A stretch of 64,000 nt of DNA, taken from assembly GCF_014698505.1 (NCBI RefSeq), contig NZ_JACJTD010000015.1, positions 96,316-160,315 of the forward strand. The letters run 5' to 3'. How positions within the stretch are numbered: the stretch's first letter is position 1; each line of letters begins with the position of its first letter. The DNA is from Nostoc foliaceum FACHB-393. GTDB taxonomy: Bacteria > Cyanobacteriota > Cyanobacteriia > Cyanobacteriales > Nostocaceae. Below are positions 17,401 to 25,231 of this stretch, in pieces. The notes beneath the pieces are model-generated. The model was not told the origin of the DNA. It worked only from the letters and a program-made list of their open reading frames with translations, and did no database searches. A program made the translations under genes and the position numbers.

Positions 17401-18126
17401 CTTTTCGACGAAGCAAAACAGGTAATATTTTCTCCAGTATTTGAGGTCTGCTTAAGTGATGTTGAGATTGTCCCTTTTGAGGATAAATACCTCGAACAAA
17501 CTGCAACATTAGTCAGTGAATCCTTCACGACAAGAAGCCCTTTAGAATTGGTGCTGGGTGTTAAGCAAGAAGAATTTTACATCTTTGCTCATCAAGTATG
17601 TAAAAAATGCCTCTCAGAGCAGTTATCCTACGTTGCGGTTGATAAAATTTCTAAAAATGTTATTGGATTTTGTTTGAGTGAAGATTTCGCTAGTTCCCGG
17701 GTAGAGAAATTTGAGATACCTGAGTTCTTTAAGCCAATTTTTGTTTTACTGGATTCTTTAGATCAATTGTATATCAAAGGTTACGGGGAGGTGAAAATAG
17801 GAGACATATTCCATGTTTTGATGTCAGGTACGTCTTCTCATGTAGAAGGTACTGCTATTGTCTTAGCTTTGGAAAAAAAGGGACTAGAAGTAGCGGCAAA
17901 TTTGAATTACAAGCGTGCTGTGACAACTTGTACTCATCCTGTGACGAGCTATATTGCTCAAGAGTTAGAATATCAACGAAGATATGCAGTGCAGTATAAG
18001 TCTTTTGAGTTTGAAGGCAGACACATTTTTTCTAATATTTCTGCCCCTCATAAAGAAGCAGTGCTGTTTGAAAAAATGCTTGAAAAACCATTATTCTATT
18101 CACATATAGGGGTTCAGCCAGGATAG
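14476..18126 (+). CDS. PLP decarboxylase-adenylation-carrier-GNAT fusion; Ebony-like beta-alanyl-amine synthetase candidate
   Basis: A 1216-residue, four-part protein. Residues about 15-385 are a group II PLP decarboxylase of the histidine/serine decarboxylase type (GYVTSGGTEGN; HIHCDAALGG; SVSGHKFIGSPIP-like, with Lys253 as the PLP lysine). Residues about 395-895 are an adenylation domain (LYTSGSTGIPKGV, YGSTE, RTGD, NGKVDR). Residues about 905-980 are a carrier domain with LGGDSL (Ser941). Residues about 995-1216 are a GNAT-like C-terminal domain instead of a condensation or thioesterase domain. This A-T-GNAT layout is that of insect Ebony, which joins beta-alanine to amines such as histamine. 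The first domain would make the amine in the same chain. Neighbours are a MATE exporter and PanD, the beta-alanine source. Start is TTG 14476 or a nearby GTG. Product is inferred; ethanolamine is an alternative amine. Confidence 0.8.
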   Translation: MINVVNDRLLKLDLKNSLGVKWQVSPEFQIITKILEDFQQKLIQYTKHYAGYPENLTFDYNPLLLFLEYHLNNAGDPFVPGDFGLQSKEFEQECISWFAQLYELQEYWGYVTSGGTEGNLYGILLGRTLYPDGILYFSHDSHYSVAKAAHLLRISHCVINSQPNGEIDYEHLEQELSKRKNQSAILNLNLGTTMKGAVDNIERVIGIIDKLDIRFHIHCDAALGGMLLPFIEGAPQISFRDYPIGSIAVSGHKFIGSPIPYGIVLTRAEYVKKIAKTIEYIGSPDTTITGSRSGLTPLLLWYALKTRSQYFEREVTTCWQNAKYLYNCLIQIGKNPLLNDFSTTVIFEKPGIEVCRKWQLATEGFLAHVVVMQHLSIQKIDELIQDLCMNELSDQCIHHIFQDQVEKTPEKIALVMGDLEFTYTEVNQRANQLANALRNLGLDFETPVGICLRRSPEAVVAILGILKAGYAYVPVDPDFPKARKQYIIEDSGCGVLITEKSLLHTLPPFQGQILLVDDESLSQQESSNPDVAVTPDALMYILYTSGSTGIPKGVCGIHRATVNRCIWMWNQYPFTENEVCCHKTTLNFVDSVWEIFGALLKGVKVVILPHSSSANPQEMIGFLHEAKVTRIILVPSLLQVLLKTSSDFGEALPALKIWTVSGERLTQNLLQKFRASVPHGILLNLYGSTEVAGDVTWAEFAGDIGNLERDVAIGQPILNAEIHILNENLQPISPGEVGELWIGGAVLARGYHKKPQETKARFIPNPLSGNGILFRTGDLVTRNNNGILYYIGRIDNQVKIRGFRVELEEIEKVLAQFHPEISNVTVIVQEENEALETKQLVAFVVPSTVNVDAMKQYAFSKLPHYMVPARLVAVDQLPLTANGKVDRQALSTMSGWRFRVIDSQKLPQTETEKLLADIWQQMFFVSPVSRNDDFFHLGGDSLSVVSFLEKLKQEFGIRIPLFNFVNDSSLASLAKLFDEAKQVIFSPVFEVCLSDVEIVPFEDKYLEQTATLVSESFTTRSPLELVLGVKQEEFYIFAHQVCKKCLSEQLSYVAVDKISKNVIGFCLSEDFASSRVEKFEIPEFFKPIFVLLDSLDQLYIKGYGEVKIGDIFHVLMSGTSSHVEGTAIVLALEKKGLEVAANLNYKRAVTTCTHPVTSYIAQELEYQRRYAVQYKSFEFEGRHIFSNISAPHKEAVLFEKMLEKPLFYSHIGVQPG

Positions 18127-18357
18127 CTAGCTGCAAAATGGGAAACCTTGTAAAGTCTTGTAACGCAAAAAAGTAAAACCCTTGATATACGGTTGTTTCA
18201 ATCCCAAAATTTACTTGACTTTTACGGTTGAAACATTCCCAAAAAAGTTTATTTATGGGCAAGTTGGTAAATCAATAAAACACGTTCTGCAACATTTATT
18301 TACAACGTGTCTTCTTTTGTGCATATCCCGGCTAAACCCCATATACAGGAAAAAATA

Positions 18358-18798
18358 ATGGCTAGAATTAGAATGATGCACGCCAAGTTGCATAAAGTGC
18401 GCGTAACGGATGCAAATGTTAATTATGTAGGCAGTGTCACTATTGACAGTGAATTGATCGATAAAGTGGAAATTCTGCCTTTGCAGGAAGTGGAAATTTG
18501 GAATGTTAGCAATGGCAATCGCTTATCAACCTATGTTTTGCCAGGGGAACCTGGAAGTGGTGTCATTTGTCTTAACGGTGCAGCAGCTCATTTGTGCAAT
18601 CCTGGAGACTTTGTAATTATTGCTGCCTATGAAGAATGCGATCGTGCTGAGGTATTCCGCACCGGATACGAGGCCCGAGTGCTGATTGCTGATGAACAAA
18701 ATCGCTGTAAAAAGTTTTTCTACCAGACTTTGAATCCCAGCGAGGGAAAACTCCTATTTAACTCCGAGGCAACCGAAACACTAGCAAGCTCTAATTAA
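18358..18798 (+). CDS. panD: Aspartate 1-decarboxylase (pyruvoyl type)
   Basis: A 146-residue proenzyme that converts L-aspartate to beta-alanine. It self-cleaves at Gly-Ser in NYVGSVTIDSEL to create the catalytic pyruvoyl group. The family core is complete: MMHAKLHKVRVTDA, EVEIWNVSNGNRLSTYVLPG and LNGAAAHLCNPGDFVIIAAY. ATG 18358 is preceded by AGGA at proper spacing; an upstream in-frame GTG (18307) would add 17 residues. The C-terminus is some 20 residues longer than the usual length of about 120-130. It lies 231 nt after the decarboxylase-NRPS gene on the same strand. It may feed that enzyme rather than, or as well as, pantothenate synthesis. Confidence 0.93.
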   Translation: MARIRMMHAKLHKVRVTDANVNYVGSVTIDSELIDKVEILPLQEVEIWNVSNGNRLSTYVLPGEPGSGVICLNGAAAHLCNPGDFVIIAAYEECDRAEVFRTGYEARVLIADEQNRCKKFFYQTLNPSEGKLLFNSEATETLASSN

Positions 18799-19097
18799 AC
18801 TAGTTTTAGGCGTTCGAGTAGCATCCATAAAGTTACACAGAGCAATTTTTTGAGCCAATGTTGAGCAAAAGTGTTGCGAGGTCGCAACCATCAAAAACGC
18901 TTGTGGGACAACGCTTTCCTGTTTAATACTTTAGGTATTTCTTACCTTTTTCTTTCGCAAATCCTGAGATGAAGACGGTGAAAGTATTGAGCCGAAATGC
19001 GCGACGTGAAAGTTGTGCATCTCGGCTCAATACCTAACTGTCATGTTATTTAGCTCTCTAACCCACCTTCCGCACCCCCAAGTGTCACAAACAGAAA
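18799..19097. other. Intergenic and element end
   Basis: It holds a long imperfect hairpin with 12-bp perfect outer arms (18984-18995 and 19022-19033) and a mostly paired inner part. The hairpin probably belongs to the decayed insertion element that follows. No gene seen. Confidence 0.45.
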
Positions 19098-19972
19098 TTA
19101 CTGAGAGAAAAAAGGCAAGCAGGAATTATATAGATAGTTGATGAACTGGGTTACTCCTACATATTTGCATTTTTTGAGTTTGGTGATTGCTGGTTCTACT
19201 TGTCCGTGCCAAAGTTCAGCCTCAATGTCCACCAGGAATTTTTTGGTAGCTTGTATTTTATAGAGATTTTCTTTCAAATGATACCAATCTAAAATTTCTT
19301 GACGAATATTGGAGTCTGCTATTTCTGAAAATAGATTCCAAATGCCATCATGTCCATCTCCCAAGCAATAAAGGGTTTTACCGATGTTTTGACTGTTGAT
19401 CCAATTAGTTACGGAGAGATTATCCTGAAAGAATGCTCCGTAATATATCCCCTGCAATCTTCCTGTTTTATACTCTTTCCAGTACGCGGGTTTTCCTTTC
19501 TCTTGAGAGCGTAACCGTACTTTTCCCCCATCCAAACATACCTCTGTTAATTTCTGCCTTACGTTCGGGGGGGATGTATCCACCTTCTGGACTTGGCGAT
19601 GATAGGTACTATGACCTACTTCTATCCCGGTCATGACCAAGATGTCTTTTTCTGCATCTTGGAATGAAACGTTTGCTGCCAGTAATAAACAGCACTTTTC
19701 TAATAATGGGCTAAACCGCCTATATGGCTCAATCCCCATCCGCAAGGCTTGAAGTCTGGTGATAATTATTTTACCTACACAGCTTCTTATAGTTCGGTTG
19801 CGCCCTCTAGTCGTTCCCGTTTTTTCTCCGATAAAAAAAAGGCGATTTTCGGGCTGACGTGTTCCAGTACCTGATCTCGAACGGCTGTTTCGATTCCTTC
19901 AAAGGTTTCGATTTTTGAGGGTGGCGTGTTTTTATACAGAATCTTGGCGATGGCTTTTACGTGTGCATCCAA
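19098..19972 (-). pseudogene. Frameshifted, truncated ISKra4-family transposase
   Basis: The N-terminal part (19972 to about 19787) reads MDAHVKAIAKILYKNTPPSK and breaks off. After a frame change the rest (from 19745) reads GIEPYRRFSPLLEKCC, then LTEVCLDGGKVRLRSQ (first Asp), CLGDGHDGIWNLF (second Asp) and ILDWYHLKENLYK. It stops after PFFSQ. The part carrying the third acidic residue (a GSG-VES-type motif in the family) is missing. The element cannot encode its own active transposase. Confidence 0.75.
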
Positions 19973-20057
19973 CTGTTTTTATCTTCCGGGGTCATTGGCT
20001 TTGATCGTGGGATTGAACACAAATAATTCTCTCGAATTCTTGTGTTGATGTACAGCC

Positions 20058-20094
20058 CCGATTTATTCGCGAGTGTCACTCGCGAATAAATCGG
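20058..20094. repeat. Perfect 18-bp inverted repeat with 1-nt centre
   Basis: Arm 20058-20075 (CCGATTTATTCGCGAGTG) is the exact reverse complement of 20077-20094, with a single T between. TCTTTT follows, so it could act as a terminator. It could also be an internal or terminal structure of the decayed insertion element. Confidence 0.8.
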
Positions 20095-20553
20095 TCTTTT
20101 CACCCTCTTTTTGCAAAATTGGGATGCTCCCTGTAAGTTATTGCCATCACCGCCATAAGAAGTATGCGCTCAAGTGAAAACCTCTGCCATAAGAGAGATG
20201 GTTTTATTTAAAGTGTTTTTTTAAATCAAGGTAATCCACAAAGACAAGCAAAGCTTACGATACAATTCTACGATACAATTCATAGATTATAGATTGAGTA
20301 CGGCAAGAATGATGTTGTATCTTATTCCTTAATTGATGACTGATTTTGAGTGTGAAAGAAGTAAATTTGTTAGAGACTTTGCTATTAGCTTTCTAACAGA
20401 TTGATATGCAATCAAGTATAACTGAGAAGAAATCAAAATAGTTCGCTGTATTTTTAGTGTAGAAATACCATATGGAGTGATTTTATTGATTATTAGGCTA
20501 CTTATATTTGTGGGCTGTCTTAAAACTGTATTTTAATCAAAGGAGAATTTCAC
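20095..20553. other. AT-rich intergenic
   Basis: No gene seen. It probably contains the promoter of the small frame at 20554 and/or the stalk-like gene at 20835. Confidence 0.4.
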
Positions 20554-20613
20554 ATGAGCATGATAACTCCAATAAATTTCTTCAATAAAGAGAAAAAAAT
20601 AGATAAAAACTGA
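20554..20613 (+). CDS. Possible 19-residue peptide with strong ribosome site
   Basis: ATG 20554 is preceded by AAAGGAGAATTTCAC, a near-consensus Shine-Dalgarno sequence at good spacing. It encodes MSMITPINFFNKEKKIDKN. It lies 220 nt upstream of the 811-residue gene. It could be a leader peptide, a short secreted or regulatory peptide, or the remnant 5' end of a lost gene. Confidence 0.35.
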   Translation: MSMITPINFFNKEKKIDKN

Positions 20614-20834
20614 GAAATAACCGTCAATTATTAGTAACATTTAGGAACAAAATTTTAGTTAGTAAAACTCATTTAATTCATTAATTGTGTTCATTTAGTA
20701 ACAACCAGTAGCACCCACTTTTTTTTACATTCGATTTTGTTTAAATACCGATATAGCTTTTAGTTTACCCCAGTAACATTGAGTTTGTAGTCCAACCTAA
20801 AACTTCTCAAAACCCTAAAAATCACAGAGAAAAA

Positions 20835-23270
20835 ATGAAACTTTTAACGATCGACACCAAAAACAGTTGTTACGTTATTGACGCTAATGCAATGAACCAC
20901 CTGCAACAAGATGTTGCTAGCTCTTTTACTTTGGAAAAAGGGACTTTTGATATAAAAATTACCAGTGGTCGCTATAGTTATGCTCAGAGCGAAACTGAAG
21001 GCGAACCTTTGGTTGTACTTTGGATATATGGGGTTGATGGTAGTACATTTATCAACAAAAACACAGGCACTGAAACAGGTGCAACTTGGACAACTTTAAA
21101 CGGATATAACAAGAAGTTACAGTTGGAAGTCAAAGAGAAAGCTGTTATATGTGCTTTGTTCTTTGATGTGAATAATAGTGATAACAAAGGAGAGGTTAAC
21201 CTTTTAGTTAGCAGTAGTAAACCATTTTTCAATCCTCAAACTATAACAGTTGATAGTAAGAAAAACTGTTACGTTCTTAATGAAAAAAGTCTCTCTAAAC
21301 TGAAGCAACCAAATTCCAATTTTATTGAATTGGAACCAGGAAATTATAAGATAAAAATTCGTGAAAGCAACGCTACGTATTGGTCTTCCGAGCAGAAATT
21401 CCAATTAGAACCTTGGGCTTTGCTATGGATTAAAGATGGAAAATTTGTTTCTAATCTTACTGGTATTGAAGTTGCAGAAACTTGGTGTTCGCTCAATGGA
21501 TTACAAGACGAATTCATTTTAGAAGTCAAAGAAAAAACTACTATTTTAGGATTTTTCTTTGATACCTACAAAGAAGATAACAAAGGACAAGTTGTTCTAG
21601 AAATTAACACAGTCAGTAAGGGTGTAGTAGACGAAGGCTATAACAAACAGCCGAGACCGACAGTAACAGGAGTGCCAGACGGTAATGTGAATGAAGACAA
21701 GGTTACTATTGTCAGCTCTGGTGGTGGAACTAGCAGTGGAGGAGGTCGCTTCAGCAGTGAGAATGGTTTCAGCTTCAGTTTCGATCAAGATCAGATGGAG
21801 CAAATGTGGCAAGAGATAGCAGCCAGGCTCGAAAGCTCAGTCAGCGTAACGGCTCAAAAAGACGAAAATAAACAAGCCTACTGGGAAGGTCTTGAAAAAT
21901 CGATACTCAAAGGCTATCAAAGCCAAGCTAAGACACTTGCCATGCAGGTAGCACGGCTTGAGTTCATGATGAAGACTCTCATACAACAAACTGAGGAAAA
22001 TTTTAACCAAAGCTTCCAAGGTTGGTCTAGTTACTTTAATAAAAATCTCAATGACTTGTTTATTACCAGAATTCCCAGAATAGTTAATGACCAGGTTCAT
22101 CTGGCAATTACTGAACAAACCCAAGAAGTTAAAAACTTAGTAATTCAACAGATACAAATAGAACTCAATGAGCGTGTTGAGTCTGTCGTTAATCTGAAGA
22201 TTACTAATCAAGCTCAAGAAATTAAGACTTCAGTCATTAACCAGATGTCAAATGACATTGACCAACGAATTGATAATGCAGTTAATGTCAAAATTACTAA
22301 TCAATCTCAAGAGATTAACACTCAAGTCATTAACCAGATGTCAAATGACATTGACCAACGAATTGATAATGCAGTTAATGTCAAAATTGCTAATCAATCT
22401 CAACAAATCAGCAATCAAGTAATTCAGCAGATACAAAATGACATCGATCAGCGTGTTGATAGTGTCGTGAGCCTGAAAATTTCTGATCAAACCCAGAATG
22501 TTAAAAATCTGGTGATTCAGCAAATGCAAACCTACGTTGAGCAACGTATTGACAATGTAGTTAACCTCAAAATTGCTAATCAAGCCCAAGAGATTAACAC
22601 TCAAGTTGTTCAGCAGATACAAAATGACATCGATCAGCGTATTGATGCAGTAGTTAACCTCAAAATTGCTAATCACACCCCAAACATTAAGAGCCTAGTA
22701 GTCCAACAGATTGAAGCTGATTTCGATCAACGTATCCAGTCTGTTGTTAAGCAATCTACAGGTAACAATGTTCAGTTAGTCGTTAATAATGTCGTCAACG
22801 AGCTTGATAATCGCATCAATGTCAACTTAAACAATAAAATTGTCAACTTCCGCAATGAAGTATCTACCCTCGTTAACAATGAGATTAACCAAAACTTCAC
22901 GGAGTCTCTCAAAACTATGATTTTATCAGATATCAAAAAACAGCAGTTCTACATTGATATGCAGTCAATCAAAGCTGAGGTAGAGAACTTTTACGCCCGT
23001 TTAGGACAGTTTGAGAGTCAGTTATATTTTCGTATTGAACAGGGTGATACCCAACTTTATAATTGGACTCTCGAACAACTTATTGCCCTTCAAGGTTGCT
23101 TAACCGATCGCCAAGCTCTGGTTGAGATTTTTGAGGTCTTCGCCAGTAACCTTAAAGACGAACTGAATGGTGCTGAATGTGTTCATCCTAGTCGGTTTAC
23201 TCCTTGGGTAAGAAGAACTTCGCAAGCACAATTTGAGCCTAAGCAGCCTCAGCAACTGCCAAACGCTTAA
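20835..23270 (+). CDS. Large stalk-like protein: two beta domains plus 31-residue coiled-coil repeats
   Basis: An 811-residue protein with no signal peptide or membrane segment. Two homologous domains of about 125 residues come first (about 3-130 and 137-262). Both share Lys/Asn-Cys-Tyr-Val near the start, a P/W-(A/V)-LLWI-like strand, TW-(T/C)-LNG, LEVKEK and FFD----DNKG. A Ser/Gly-rich linker follows (about 285-310). Then comes a long helical region, including seven 31-residue repeats of the QVIQQIQNDIDQRIDNVVNL type (435-640). A globular C-terminal part ends with Pro/Gln. The similar N-terminal domains occur in other cyanobacterial proteins as I recall, but their function is unknown to me. 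It is likely a homo-oligomeric fibre or scaffold. Confidence 0.7.
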   Translation: MKLLTIDTKNSCYVIDANAMNHLQQDVASSFTLEKGTFDIKITSGRYSYAQSETEGEPLVVLWIYGVDGSTFINKNTGTETGATWTTLNGYNKKLQLEVKEKAVICALFFDVNNSDNKGEVNLLVSSSKPFFNPQTITVDSKKNCYVLNEKSLSKLKQPNSNFIELEPGNYKIKIRESNATYWSSEQKFQLEPWALLWIKDGKFVSNLTGIEVAETWCSLNGLQDEFILEVKEKTTILGFFFDTYKEDNKGQVVLEINTVSKGVVDEGYNKQPRPTVTGVPDGNVNEDKVTIVSSGGGTSSGGGRFSSENGFSFSFDQDQMEQMWQEIAARLESSVSVTAQKDENKQAYWEGLEKSILKGYQSQAKTLAMQVARLEFMMKTLIQQTEENFNQSFQGWSSYFNKNLNDLFITRIPRIVNDQVHLAITEQTQEVKNLVIQQIQIELNERVESVVNLKITNQAQEIKTSVINQMSNDIDQRIDNAVNVKITNQSQEINTQVINQMSNDIDQRIDNAVNVKIANQSQQISNQVIQQIQNDIDQRVDSVVSLKISDQTQNVKNLVIQQMQTYVEQRIDNVVNLKIANQAQEINTQVVQQIQNDIDQRIDAVVNLKIANHTPNIKSLVVQQIEADFDQRIQSVVKQSTGNNVQLVVNNVVNELDNRINVNLNNKIVNFRNEVSTLVNNEINQNFTESLKTMILSDIKKQQFYIDMQSIKAEVENFYARLGQFESQLYFRIEQGDTQLYNWTLEQLIALQGCLTDRQALVEIFEVFASNLKDELNGAECVHPSRFTPWVRRTSQAQFEPKQPQQLPNA
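22137..22755 (+). repeat. 93-bp in-frame tandem repeats (31 residues, about 6.7 units)
   Basis: Units start at 22137, 22230, 22323, 22416, 22509, 22602 and 22695. The second and third units share a nearly identical stretch of over 60 nt, which indicates recent duplication; the others have diverged. The units encode coiled-coil-like sequence. Confidence 0.9.
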
Positions 23271-23494
23271 TTATCCCAACTACAGATCTGACTTTTCACC
23301 CCACATTCCGCAGGTTAGTTAAGAAAGAAGATAATATTTTCGACAAGGAGCAGCTCTCATAAGAACAGATAAAACTCACTCTTTAGGCAGTATTTTGTTG
23401 TCTGAATTTGATTATCTCTGAATTCTTAGCCTGGAAGTAACAATCAGGGGCATTCCACCAATTTAGGATTTCGTATAATCGGCAATTGAAAGTC

Positions 23495-23532
23495 TTTCAA
23501 CCTCTGCAAATGTCTCATTGCAGAGGTTGAAA
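23495..23532 (+). terminator. Hairpin downstream of the 811-residue gene
   Basis: Fifteen-bp perfect arms (TTTCAACCTCTGCAA at 23495-23509, complement at 23518-23532) flank an 8-nt loop. It is symmetric and could serve transcripts from both sides. Confidence 0.6.
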
Positions 23533-23561
23533 TTTGCTCATGAATGCTTGAGACAAGCCCA

Positions 23562-23840
23562 TTAACTTGCACCAGCTTCAGCTACAGCTGCACCTTCTTC
23601 TGGTTTAGGCTCCTTCGCCTTCTTCTGGAAAATTTGGATTCCCGCATCAACCACCTCAAAACCATTTTCTGTTGGTTGACCGAGCTTACCCGATATAGCT
23701 CCAGCCCAGTCTCCAAACTCCGAAGCATTACTTTCAGCCTTACGCTAGCTTTTTGCGTTAATCAAAGCAGTGAAGACTACACCGTTTTGATCGGGTGAAC
23801 GAAAAAAGGTGTGGGGAAGAGCTTAGTTTAAAAATTAAGC
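23562..23840 (-). pseudogene. Possible broken small gene, minus strand
   Basis: The minus strand reads about 23 codons including HTFFRSPDQNGVVFTALINA, a TAG, and then in the same frame about 60 codons with ASEFGDWAGAISGKLGQPTE and a Lys/Glu/Ala-rich end EEGAAVAEAGAS. There is no ATG in either part. The composition looks protein-like, but I do not recognise a family. It is a low-certainty remnant. Confidence 0.3.
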
Positions 23841-24018
23841 TTTTTGACGATTTTGGCGTAAATCGCTGAATTCATCTCGTTGAACTCACATTATATTAAA
23901 TATTAAGTAGTGAGAATAACTGTTAAATATTGATGCAAAATCGGGTACTTTCTGGAATTTGCCTCGGAAAGTTTCAGATTATATTTTCAATCATTAATAA
24001 ATTTCAGGAGCAAATCAG

Positions 24019-24279
24019 GTGTTTACTTCAACCTTACTCGCTGCTGCAACCACACCTCTGCAATGGAGTCCCACAGTTGCACTGATTATCATTATTGTTA
24101 ATATCGTTGCCATTGCCTTTGGTAAATCTACCATCAAATATCCTAACGCAGAACCAGGACTACCCTCAGCCAATTTATTTGGTGGTTTTGGTTTACCAGC
24201 CCTTTTAGCAACTACCGCCTTTGGTCATATCTTAGGAGTGGGTGTTGTCTTAGGGCTGCATAACCTGGGAAGAATTTAG
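24019..24279 (+). CDS. psaK: Photosystem I subunit PsaK (subunit X)
   Basis: An 86-residue thylakoid membrane protein with two transmembrane helices, at the periphery of PSI. It helps bind antenna chlorophyll and contact accessory antenna complexes. The start is GTG 24019, with AGGAG 8 nt upstream. A short leader MFTSTLLAAATT precedes helix 1 (ALIIIIVNIVAIAFG). The stromal loop KYPNAEPGLPSANLFGGFG and helix 2 (FGHILGVGVVLGLHNLG) are typical. It is monocistronic with a strong terminator. Confidence 0.95.
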   Translation: MFTSTLLAAATTPLQWSPTVALIIIIVNIVAIAFGKSTIKYPNAEPGLPSANLFGGFGLPALLATTAFGHILGVGVVLGLHNLGRI

Positions 24280-24329
24280 GTTATTACCCAAGTTAGCCTT
24301 TATTTGATGATTATTTTGTCTCCAGCTTT

Positions 24330-24361
24330 GAGCCAGAGAGTTAGTTCTCTGGCTCTTTTTT
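24330..24361 (+). terminator. psaK terminator
   Basis: GAGCCAGAGA pairs with TCTCTGGCTC, followed by a T6 run. It lies 50 nt past the psaK stop. Confidence 0.9.
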
Positions 24362-24393
24362 ATTCAAATTGTCCTAAGATATTTCTTCTTTGC

Positions 24394-25146
24394 CTAGTAG
24401 GGAACTACTTTAGTTGACTTTACCTGAAATCCCTTGCTGACACCGTAGCGCACAGTCCTAAATTCCAGATGATTTGTACTTGGTGTATAAAGGGTATATT
24501 TTGCTCTACTAGGTATTCGTCCCACATTACCCACCCCAATGACTTGACGCGGAGAAATTTTCATGGTTTCGGGAAATGCTTGACTATCAAGAGTAGTTAT
24601 GCTTGTAGTGATAGAACCTGCTTGCAATTGATATTGAAAAGCCAAGCCAGAACGACCGCAAAACAAGTTATTTGCTTGCATCCGCGATAGGCGATCGCAC
24701 ATGATAATAGGGTGAGTTTCTGGTGTCAGTTCCTCGTCTACCGCTACTGTTGTGGCGTGAATTAACAAACAATCCAGTTCAAAAAAACCAAAGTCTAGTG
24801 TTCTCAACCATTGTACCGTTTGGCGAGAAACAGACTCCCACAGCAACTTAACTGTTTCTCCCCCATATTTTGCCATCAAATCAGTCGCTTCTCCAGTTGG
24901 GCCAAGACCATGTAGGATAAAACACTGTTCTTCCCACCAACCTTTACAAATCAAAGGTTCTAACTCTCCAGGTTGCGGGTTACGCACCCGTTTTACTAAC
25001 TTCTCCGTTTCTAGTCTGGGCCCGACCAAATCGCCCAAAATATACAAAGCCTCTACAGCAATACCCTGACGCTTAATATCTGTCATTACAGCTTCATAAG
25101 CTGCCAGATTCCCTTCAATACCACTTAAAATCGCCCATTTACTCAT
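24394..25146 (-). CDS. Metallophosphoesterase-like protein, degenerate active site
   Basis: A 250-residue protein that keeps the calcineurin-like fold signature only in part. The usual N-terminal S-D-x-H-G-N reads LSGIEGN, LGDLVG is retained, GWWEE replaces the G-N-H/W-D position, and LLIHAT replaces the usual VHG region. Loss of the Asp and His at motif I suggests that it has lost catalysis or changed its metal use. It is the third gene of a minus-strand run, after the COG0523-like protein and its paralogue. It is probably co-regulated by the Zur box at 26825, so a zinc-limitation role is inferred. Confidence 0.7.
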   Translation of the reverse strand: MSKWAILSGIEGNLAAYEAVMTDIKRQGIAVEALYILGDLVGPRLETEKLVKRVRNPQPGELEPLICKGWWEEQCFILHGLGPTGEATDLMAKYGGETVKLLWESVSRQTVQWLRTLDFGFFELDCLLIHATTVAVDEELTPETHPIIMCDRLSRMQANNLFCGRSGLAFQYQLQAGSITTSITTLDSQAFPETMKISPRQVIGVGNVGRIPSRAKYTLYTPSTNHLEFRTVRYGVSKGFQVKSTKVVPY

Positions 25147-25231
25147 ATCAATTTTGGTTTTTAGATTTTAGTTTAAAGATTGGGCATTGGGCATGGATTA
25201 TTCTCATTGTCCCCTTGTCCCTCGCTCTTCT

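Larger units (their letters stand above)
18984..20094 (-). mobile_element. Decayed ISKra4-like insertion element
   Basis: The boundaries are approximate. They run from the hairpin at 18984-19033 to the perfect palindrome at 20058-20094 and enclose the broken transposase. True terminal repeats and target duplications were not identified. Confidence 0.45.

Noticed and set aside
22341..22676. Minus-strand frame of 111 codons inside the repeat region of the 811-residue gene
   Set aside because: A shadow of the 93-bp repeats, which keep the opposite strand open.
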